Shown here: in pieces, positions 13,735 to 18,819 of the stretch
How the letters are laid out: the number at the start of each line of letters is the position of its first letter
How positions within the stretch are numbered: the stretch's first letter is position 1
NCBI GenBank assembly: GCA_944358755.1
Contig: CALVRY010000009.1
Span: forward strand, 1-18,819
DNA from: an uncultured Bacilli bacterium
GTDB lineage: Bacteria > Bacillota_I > Bacilli_A > RFN20 > CAG-826
DNA: 18,819 nucleotides
Direction: 5' to 3'
Translations under genes and position numbers: made by a program
Notes under the pieces: generated by a model
Database searches by the model: none
What the model was told of the DNA's origin: nothing
The model's input: the letters and a program-made list of their open reading frames with translations, nothing else

Positions 13735-13763
13735 TTGAATAGTCAACATATGTTGACTAAAAT
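13735..13763 (+). promoter_or_regulatory. Promoter of the ABC exporter operon
   Basis: -35 TTGAAT (13735-13740), spacer of exactly 17 bp, -10 TAAAAT (13758-13763). Predicted start about 13770, ahead of the AGAGGA ribosome binding site (13776-13781). The spacer is filled by the palindrome at 13740-13759. Confidence 0.65.
13740..13759. promoter_or_regulatory. Perfect 20-bp palindromic operator in the exporter promoter
   Basis: TAGTCAACATATGTTGACTA equals its own reverse complement. It spans the -35 to -10 spacer of the exporter promoter, where a bound dimer would block RNA polymerase. The adjacent divergent tetR gene is the obvious source of the binder. Confidence 0.8.
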
Positions 13764-13790
13764 TGTATTAATATCAGAGGACAAAATAAT

Positions 13791-14495
13791 ATGGATTATC
13801 TTGTACAGTTTAAAAACGTTAGTAAAGAATATCATGTAGGCGATACTGTAATCAAAGCTAACGATAATTTATCATTCAACATTAAAGAAAATGAGTTTTG
13901 TATCATTGTTGGTCCTAGTGGTAGCGGGAAAACCACACTTTTAAATTTGCTTGGTGGGATGGACTCATTAACTACTGGCTCAATTATGGTCGATAAAGAA
14001 GATATTTCCAAATATAACGAAAAGCAACTTACCCTTTTTAGAAGAAATTCAATTGGTTTTGTTTTCCAATTCTATAACTTAATGCCTAATTTAACTGCGG
14101 TTGATAATGTTGAAATCGCTAGTGAAATCTGTGAAAACCCTCTAGATTCCGTCGAAGCCTTAAGAGCGGTTGGACTTGAAACACGTATGAAAAATTTTCC
14201 AAGTCAACTTTCAGGTGGCGAACAACAAAGAGTTTCTATCGCTAGAGCTTTAGCAAAAAATCCAAAGTTGCTACTTTGTGATGAACCTACTGGTGCCCTT
14301 GACTATGAAACAGGTAAAAAAGTTTTAAAAGTTTTACATGATCTTTGTAGAAATAGGAATAAAACTGTAATTGTTATTACACACAACTCAGCTTTAACAC
14401 AAATGGCTGATCATGTTTTACATATTAAAAACGGAACAATTGTTGCTGAAGAATATAACGAAAACCCTAAACCAATTGAGGAGATTGAGTGGTAA
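13791..14495 (+). CDS. ABC transporter ATP-binding protein, MacB/LolD type
   Basis: A 234-residue ATPase of the group that partners FtsX-domain permeases. Walker A GPSGSGKT (41-48), Q-loop Gln93 in VFQFYNL, signature LSGGEQQ (140-146), Walker B LLLCDEP (160-166, with Glu165 as catalytic base), D-loop GALD and switch His198 in VITHN are all intact. It would power the following permease from the cytoplasmic face. Such pairs (MacB, BceA, YknY, LolD relatives) usually work by mechanotransmission, moving peptides, lipids or drugs out of the membrane or periplasmic-side leaflet. AGAGGA at 13776-13781 is 9 nt before ATG. The stop overlaps the permease ATG by one base (TAATG). Expression is probably controlled by the divergent TetR protein. 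Substrate unknown. Confidence 0.94.
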   Translation: MDYLVQFKNVSKEYHVGDTVIKANDNLSFNIKENEFCIIVGPSGSGKTTLLNLLGGMDSLTTGSIMVDKEDISKYNEKQLTLFRRNSIGFVFQFYNLMPNLTAVDNVEIASEICENPLDSVEALRAVGLETRMKNFPSQLSGGEQQRVSIARALAKNPKLLLCDEPTGALDYETGKKVLKVLHDLCRNRNKTVIVITHNSALTQMADHVLHIKNGTIVAEEYNENPKPIEEIEW

Positions 14496-17077
14496 TGAAA
14501 AAAACTTTCTTAAAGTATATTTTTTCATCTATTAAAAACGACATTTCTCGTTTAATTGCAATTTTTATAATTGTTGTTTTAGGTCTTGGATTTTTAGTCG
14601 GTTTATCGAGCAGTTCTCCTGATTTACAAGCAACCATGAATAATTATTGGAATCAAACAAATTTCATGGATGTTTATATTCAGTCGACAATTGGGTTTTC
14701 CGAAAACGATGTTGATAACTTAAAAAACGAATTAAGTGGTGTGAGTGATATTGATGGCTATTATCAAATGGACCAATGGACATATATCAACGATAAAAAG
14801 AGCGAAACTAGATTAATTTATAGATCTTTTGGCGAGAACGATATTGATAAACTTACTTTGGTAGAAGGAAAATTTCCTGAAAACGCTAATGAAGTTTTAC
14901 TTTTAGACAATTCTTCAAGCTCTATAAGTCATGAATTAGGCACCGAAATTAGATTTAATAACGATGAAGGAACCGAAGAAGTCTATGTTGTTTCTGGTTT
15001 AGTGAAAGACCCATTTTATGTTTCTAAAGTTGGCGATATAACAACGATTGGTAGTGGCGTCTTAGATGCGGTTGTTTATTTTGATGAGTCTTTTTACGAG
15101 CCAAAAGAAACCACCATTATTAAAATTAGATATTCTGGAGCAAGAAGATACAATGCTTTTTCTGACGATTATGATAAATATATAAACAATAAAATTGCAG
15201 AAATAAATGAGATTAGCGCCCCTTTTCTTGAAAATAGGGTACTTGAAATTAAAGAACTAATTAAAGAAGAAGCAAAACAACAAATAATTGACTACTTTGA
15301 ACAAAGTATAGCTGATAGTGAATTTAGCGATGAAGTTAAAGAAGGTTTATTAAATGCTTTAGAACAATTTTTAGATACGCCTGAATTTGATACAATTGTT
15401 TCCGGGCAAGTTGATCAAATATATGAAGAACAATTTGGTGGAGTAGATACTGTCTGGTATGTTCTTTCTCGTGAGCAGAACCAAAGCGCTTATATGTTTG
15501 AAATTGATTCGACAAAAGTCGATACAGTTAGTGCAGTATTCCCTGTGTTTTTCTTTGTTATTGCCTTACTTGTTTCGGTAACTAGTATTACAAGAATTAT
15601 AAGTAAAGATAGACCACAAATGGGCACTTTAAAGTCGCTTGGTTACAGTAAATCGATGATTTATACAAAATATTTGATTTATGGTTTATTAACTACAATT
15701 TTAGGTTCCGTTGTTGCAATTTTATTTGGCTTATTCGTATTACCAACAATTATTGGAAGTATTTATGGCACAATTTATGATTTAACTGGACCAATGATTT
15801 ATGTTGGCGATCCAATTACAATTACTTTATATACTTTAGCAATGATTGCTTTAATTCTTATTATAATAACGATTATTTCCTTTGCTTCATTAAGAGATAG
15901 CGTTTCTTCTTTAATGATTGGTAAAGCGCCTCTTCCTGGTAAGAAAATTTGGCTTGAACATATTCCGTTTATTTGGAAGCATCTTAAATTCAACACTAAA
16001 TCAATGCTAAGAAATGTGTTTAGGTTCAAAAAGAATTTAATTATGATGCTTATTGGTATTGGTGGTTGTACTGGTTTACTTTTAACTGCCTTTGGAATTA
16101 AAGATTCTTTAGGTGTTATCAACACAACTCAATTTACTGAAATTGTTAAATATGATTTTGTTGCTAAATTAACTGCTGAAGGAATGGAAGGAGAAAATCC
16201 ATTCGATGTTGGGCAAAGTAATAAAGTTTATAGTTATGATGGCACGGCACTAGGAAGCGAGCAAAATATAGATTTTACTTTGATTTCAACAAATAGTTTA
16301 ACTGATTATGTTGGTTTAGATGATCCTGATGTTTTTAATGAGAATAGTTTTATTATTACAAAACAAATTGCTGATAAATTTGGCTTAAATATAGGAGATA
16401 ATATTGTAATTTCTCTTGATGAATTGAATAATTCATTAACACAAATCGAAATTACAGGAATTACTCAAAACTATATTGAAAACTATGTTTATTGTGGCGA
16501 AAAAGTTATGCAAACTTATTTTCCAACATTAACACAAAACGGATATATCGTAAAAACCGACTTAAGCGATCAAGAAGTTAATGATTATATTGATAGGCTT
16601 CTCGAAAATCCGAATATTGTTAGTGTTATTAATAGTCAAAACACTAAATTAATGTATGAAAGCGTCTTAAACAACCTAGATGCTCTTGTTGCTATTATTG
16701 TTCTTTTAAGTGGAGCTTTAATTGCTGTAGTTATTTATAACTTAACAGATATTATGGTTTCTGAACGTATTAAAGAAATCGCGACACTTCGTGTTAATGG
16801 ATATTATCGATATGAAGCTTTAATGTATATTTTTAGAGAAATCTTCTTTATGTCTATTATTGGCGTTGCTATAGGAATAGGAGTTGGCTATTTCTTGCAC
16901 CAATATATTATGGTTAGTATTGAGTCGATCGGTTTGACGTTTGGTATGACAATAGCTCGGTCAAGTTATATTTATACAATACTTTTAGCATTTGGATTTG
17001 TAATTCTTGTTTGCGTTTTAAATCCTAAAAAAATCAATAAAATTAAGATGGCGGAAGCATTAAAATCTGTCGAATAA
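14495..17077 (+). CDS. ABC transporter permease with two FtsX domains
   Basis: An 860-residue membrane protein. One N-terminal membrane helix (about 18-37) leads into a large extracellular region (40-345) that contains a charged helical insert (about 230-315). Three helices follow (347-368, 394-418, 444-464), which form the first FtsX domain. A helix at about 513-534 precedes a second extracellular domain (545-725), and three last helices (730-750, 780-800, 826-842) form the second FtsX domain. The coupling segments MGTLKSLGYS (376-385) and EIATLRVNGY (761-770) match the family. The single-polypeptide duplicated layout fits exporters or signalling transporters of the MacB/FtsX superfamily, but none of the residues tells the substrate. 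An in-frame GTG at 14489 exists; ATG 14495 is preferred because it gives MKKTFLKYIF and overlaps the upstream TAA, with GAGGAGA (14478-14484) 10 nt upstream. Confidence 0.92.
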   Translation: MKKTFLKYIFSSIKNDISRLIAIFIIVVLGLGFLVGLSSSSPDLQATMNNYWNQTNFMDVYIQSTIGFSENDVDNLKNELSGVSDIDGYYQMDQWTYINDKKSETRLIYRSFGENDIDKLTLVEGKFPENANEVLLLDNSSSSISHELGTEIRFNNDEGTEEVYVVSGLVKDPFYVSKVGDITTIGSGVLDAVVYFDESFYEPKETTIIKIRYSGARRYNAFSDDYDKYINNKIAEINEISAPFLENRVLEIKELIKEEAKQQIIDYFEQSIADSEFSDEVKEGLLNALEQFLDTPEFDTIVSGQVDQIYEEQFGGVDTVWYVLSREQNQSAYMFEIDSTKVDTVSAVFPVFFFVIALLVSVTSITRIISKDRPQMGTLKSLGYSKSMIYTKYLIYGLLTTILGSVVAILFGLFVLPTIIGSIYGTIYDLTGPMIYVGDPITITLYTLAMIALILIIITIISFASLRDSVSSLMIGKAPLPGKKIWLEHIPFIWKHLKFNTKSMLRNVFRFKKNLIMMLIGIGGCTGLLLTAFGIKDSLGVINTTQFTEIVKYDFVAKLTAEGMEGENPFDVGQSNKVYSYDGTALGSEQNIDFTLISTNSLTDYVGLDDPDVFNENSFIITKQIADKFGLNIGDNIVISLDELNNSLTQIEITGITQNYIENYVYCGEKVMQTYFPTLTQNGYIVKTDLSDQEVNDYIDRLLENPNIVSVINSQNTKLMYESVLNNLDALVAIIVLLSGALIAVVIYNLTDIMVSERIKEIATLRVNGYYRYEALMYIFREIFFMSIIGVAIGIGVGYFLHQYIMVSIESIGLTFGMTIARSSYIYTILLAFGFVILVCVLNPKKINKIKMAEALKSVE

Positions 17078-17100
17078 TTAAATTTTTGCAGGATTTTTGT

Positions 17101-17186
17101 AAAAAATACGTAAATTTTTAAAAAAAGACTAAGAATTTAAAAAAATAATGAAGAAAATTAAAAAAATGCCATAAATTTTAAAAAAA
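17101..17186. repeat. Phased A-tract array upstream of the second degV gene
   Basis: Five A-tracts begin at 17101 (A6), 17120, 17139, 17160 and 17180 (each A7), i.e. at intervals of 19, 19, 21 and 20 bp, close to two helical turns. The last four are each preceded by T residues in an AATTT/AATT context, giving an imperfect repeat of about 20 bp. Such phasing usually makes DNA intrinsically curved. It ends about 30 bp upstream of the likely -35 of degV, where A-tracts can also act as UP elements. The rest of 17078-17270 is AT-rich spacer. Confidence 0.65.
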
Positions 17187-17215
17187 TACTGTTTTTTGTT
17201 ATTTTATAAAAACGC

Positions 17216-17244
17216 TTAATTTTTTATTAAATATCTACTATAAT
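17216..17244 (+). promoter_or_regulatory. Candidate promoter of the second degV gene
   Basis: Perfect -10 TATAAT at 17239-17244, weak -35 TTAATT at 17216-17221 (17-bp spacer). The weak -35 fits a promoter helped by the upstream A-tracts. Confidence 0.6.
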
Positions 17245-17270
17245 CATTAAACGCGAAGGAGATTCTTATC

Positions 17271-18161
17271 ATGAACAAATTTTTATTAAGTTGCTGTTCG
17301 ACAAGTGATCTAGATGTAAACCATTATAAAAAAAGAAATATTAGATATCTTTGTTTTCATTATTTCTTAGATGGTGTAGAGCACAAAGATGATTTTGGCG
17401 AAACATTACCATTACCAGAATTCTATAAAAAGATGGAAGAAGGCGTGATGACAAAAACTAGCCAATTAAACGCGCAAGACTACTTCAATTATTTTGAAAA
17501 TTTAATTAATGAAGGCTATAAAGAAATTCTACATTTAACTTTGTCTAGTGGAATTAGTGGGACAATTAATAGTGCTCGCTTAGCTGTTAATATGATTAAC
17601 GAAAAATATCCTGATGCAAAAATCTATATAGTTGACTCACTTGCTGCAAGTAGCGGTTATGGTCTTTTAATGGATAAACTTGCTGATTTAAGAGATGAAG
17701 GCAAAAATATTGAAGAAGTTAAAGAATGGGCAGAAAAAAATAGATTAACCGTCAATCATTGGTTCTTCTCAACTGATCTTAAATATTTTGTTAGAGGAGG
17801 CAGAATTTCTAAAACAAGTGGATTTTTAGGAAATATGTTGCACGTTTGTCCTCTGTTAAATGTAAATAACGAAGGAAAACTTATCCCTAGAGAAAAAATT
17901 CTTGGTAAAAAGAAAGTAATTAATGCTATCGTTCAAAAAATGGTAGAAAATGCAGAAAATGGCAAAGATTATGACGATTATTGCTATATTTCACATAGTG
18001 CAGTCTATGAAGACGCTAAAGCGGTTAAAGATAAAGTAGAAGAAAATTTCCCTAAATTAGCTGGAAAAGTAGAGATATTCAATATTGGAACAACAATTGG
18101 TTCACATACTGGACCTGGGACAGTAGCATTATTCTTTGTTGGTAAAGAACGCAAGAATTAA
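17271..18161 (+). CDS. degV: DegV family fatty-acid-binding protein (paralogue 2)
   Basis: A 296-residue DegV protein, clearly divergent from the one at the left end of the window. Motifs: KTSQLN (62-67; consensus T-S-x-P-S), LSSGISGT (91-98; carboxylate-binding Ser loop), VDS (121-123), RGGRIS (175-180) and GSHTGPGT (277-284). The N-terminal D-S-T of the family reads CST (9-11), preceded by another Cys. Fatty-acid binding for acyl-phosphate synthesis with a FakA kinase is the known role of such proteins; the kinase is not in the window. Having two paralogues with different pocket loops fits separate fatty-acid preferences, as described for Staphylococcus FakB1 and FakB2. AAGGAG (17256-17261) lies 9 nt before ATG. 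The promoter has a phased A-tract region upstream, and the gene ends at a shared terminator. Confidence 0.93.
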   Translation: MNKFLLSCCSTSDLDVNHYKKRNIRYLCFHYFLDGVEHKDDFGETLPLPEFYKKMEEGVMTKTSQLNAQDYFNYFENLINEGYKEILHLTLSSGISGTINSARLAVNMINEKYPDAKIYIVDSLAASSGYGLLMDKLADLRDEGKNIEEVKEWAEKNRLTVNHWFFSTDLKYFVRGGRISKTSGFLGNMLHVCPLLNVNNEGKLIPREKILGKKKVINAIVQKMVENAENGKDYDDYCYISHSAVYEDAKAVKDKVEENFPKLAGKVEIFNIGTTIGSHTGPGTVALFFVGKERKN

Positions 18162-18162
18162 A

Positions 18163-18204
18163 AAAAGGCTGTAAAATCAGATATTTCTGAAATTACAGCC
18201 TTTT
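18163..18204. terminator. Bidirectional terminator between degV and the PucR-type gene
   Basis: AAAAGGCTGTAA (18163-18174) pairs perfectly with TTACAGCCTTTT (18193-18204), topped by an inner TCAGA/TCTGA stem (18177-18181, 18186-18190). A-tract on the left and T-tract on the right allow use from both strands. The minus-strand gene's stop codon (18203-18205) overlaps its edge. Confidence 0.85.
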
Positions 18205-18819
18205 AAAATGTGCAATTTTTTAATTTTTGTTGAAGGAAGAAAATTATATTTATTGAAAAAATATAATTAATCACATGGTTGTGGTTGGAAAAATCTATGT
18301 TAAATAATTCTTTAATTTTTTCCAAGCGATAGGTAATGGTGTTCTTATGTAGGTATAATTTTTTTGCTGACTCATTGAGAGATTTGTTAGTAGTTAGATA
18401 AGTATAGATTGTATCGATAAATGAGGTCTTGTTAGCTTGGTCGTATAGAAAAATTTGATAAATATCTTCGTTTATAAAATTAATTAATTCTTCTTTCTTG
18501 TAATTTATTAATGGCAAGAAAGGAAGGTAGTTTTCGACATCATAGAGAAGATAATCACCCATTGATTTTTGTAAGAGAGAAAATAATTTAAATTCTTCTT
18601 CAAATACGTTACTTAATGAAAATAAATCAACTATACGATTAGACTTGATCATATAAAATCTCATTTTGAATAAAAAATCATTAATTTTTTCAACCATACT
18701 TTGTTCTAGTTTGCTTTTTATTAATAAAACATAATCTCCATTATGATACGTTGTGGCGATAACACAATAATTTAATAATGATTTAAAAAAATTTTCTGTT
18801 TCTAATTTTGTTTTTTCAT
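18203..18819 (-). CDS. PucR/CdaR-type helix-turn-helix regulator (5' end outside the window)
   Basis: The C-terminal about 205 codons of a regulator. The last about 60 residues include NKSLNESAKKLYLHKNTITY and then RLEKIKELFNIDF, the PucR C-terminal helix-turn-helix (HTH_30) that ends CdaR/PucR regulators of carbohydrate-diacid, purine or amino-acid genes. An internal ATG at 18697 could be taken as the start, but the same frame stays open with no stop to the window edge (codons up to 18815-18817), it has no other start codon there, and no SD precedes 18697. The gene therefore most likely begins beyond 18819. The ATG formed by the very last three bases is in another frame, closed by TAG five codons later. 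The N-terminal sensor portion is not visible as a known domain. It is convergent with degV; its targets are unknown. Confidence 0.8.
   Translation of the reverse strand, partial: EKTKLETENFFKSLLNYCVIATTYHNGDYVLLIKSKLEQSMVEKINDFLFKMRFYMIKSNRIVDLFSLSNVFEEEFKLFSLLQKSMGDYLLYDVENYLPFLPLINYKKEELINFINEDIYQIFLYDQANKTSFIDTIYTYLTTNKSLNESAKKLYLHKNTITYRLEKIKELFNIDFSNHNHVINYIFSINIIFFLQQKLKNCTF

Noticed and set aside
15799..16125. Minus-strand ORF of 108 codons inside the permease gene
   Set aside because: It is a shadow of the membrane-helix codons; it has no SD and no protein-like pattern of its own.
18817..18819. ATG formed by the last three bases (minus strand) as the start of the PucR-type gene
   Set aside because: It is in a different frame, which meets TAG after five codons; the gene's true frame continues past the window edge.

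Overview
The window is AT-rich bacterial chromosome with tightly packed genes. Gene content and style (type B zinc L31, MetRS without its usual C-terminal tRNA-binding domain, DegV paralogues, SD sequences matching a 16S end of the ACCUCCUUUCU type) suggest a low-GC Bacillota, perhaps one of the uncultured gut Bacilli near the Erysipelotrichia or Mollicutes; this placement is inference. The genetic code looks standard: tryptophan is TGG throughout, no gene is interrupted by TGA, and TGA is used as a stop only once (the MGMT-like gene). No phage, IS, CRISPR, tRNA or rRNA was seen.

Layout. 1-1028: a degV gene ends at a bidirectional terminator. 1047-3762 (minus): tldD-pmbA operon, a two-subunit metallopeptidase. 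3763-4206: divergent rpmE (L31) with a leader hairpin and its own terminator. 4207-7401: metG and an ALDH3-type aldehyde dehydrogenase overlap by one base, behind an upstream region with direct repeats and a perfect palindrome. 7402-7701: a likely independent small RNA whose hairpin loop reproduces the anti-Shine-Dalgarno 3' end of 16S rRNA. 7702-9371: a small orphan protein resembling the formyltransferase C-terminal domain, then an RlmD/TrmA-type rRNA methyltransferase. 9372-9694: nested inverted repeats, a terminator, and the leader of a DUF2130 gene. 9695-11083: DUF2130 protein with a coiled coil and a PD-(D/E)XK-like core. 11076-13087: a TetR regulator with a consensus promoter and operator, divergent from an operon of an MGMT-like protein and a PfkB sugar kinase. 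13084-17077: a second TetR regulator divergent from a MacB/FtsX-type ABC exporter operon, with a perfect palindrome lying exactly between the exporter's -35 and -10. 17078-17270: phased A-tracts upstream of a second degV. 18203-end: a PucR/CdaR-type regulator running off the window edge.

Two themes stand out. First, translation start signals are mixed: some genes have strong SD sequences, while four (7702, 8034, 11826 and the minus-strand gene at 13674) have no SD and a -10 box so close to ATG that the mRNA would be leaderless or nearly so. Second, an apparent small RNA displays an 11-nt copy of the 16S anti-SD tail in a loop. Together they raise the possibility of a riboregulator that acts on SD-led but not leaderless mRNAs. 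That link is a hypothesis, not something the sequence proves.
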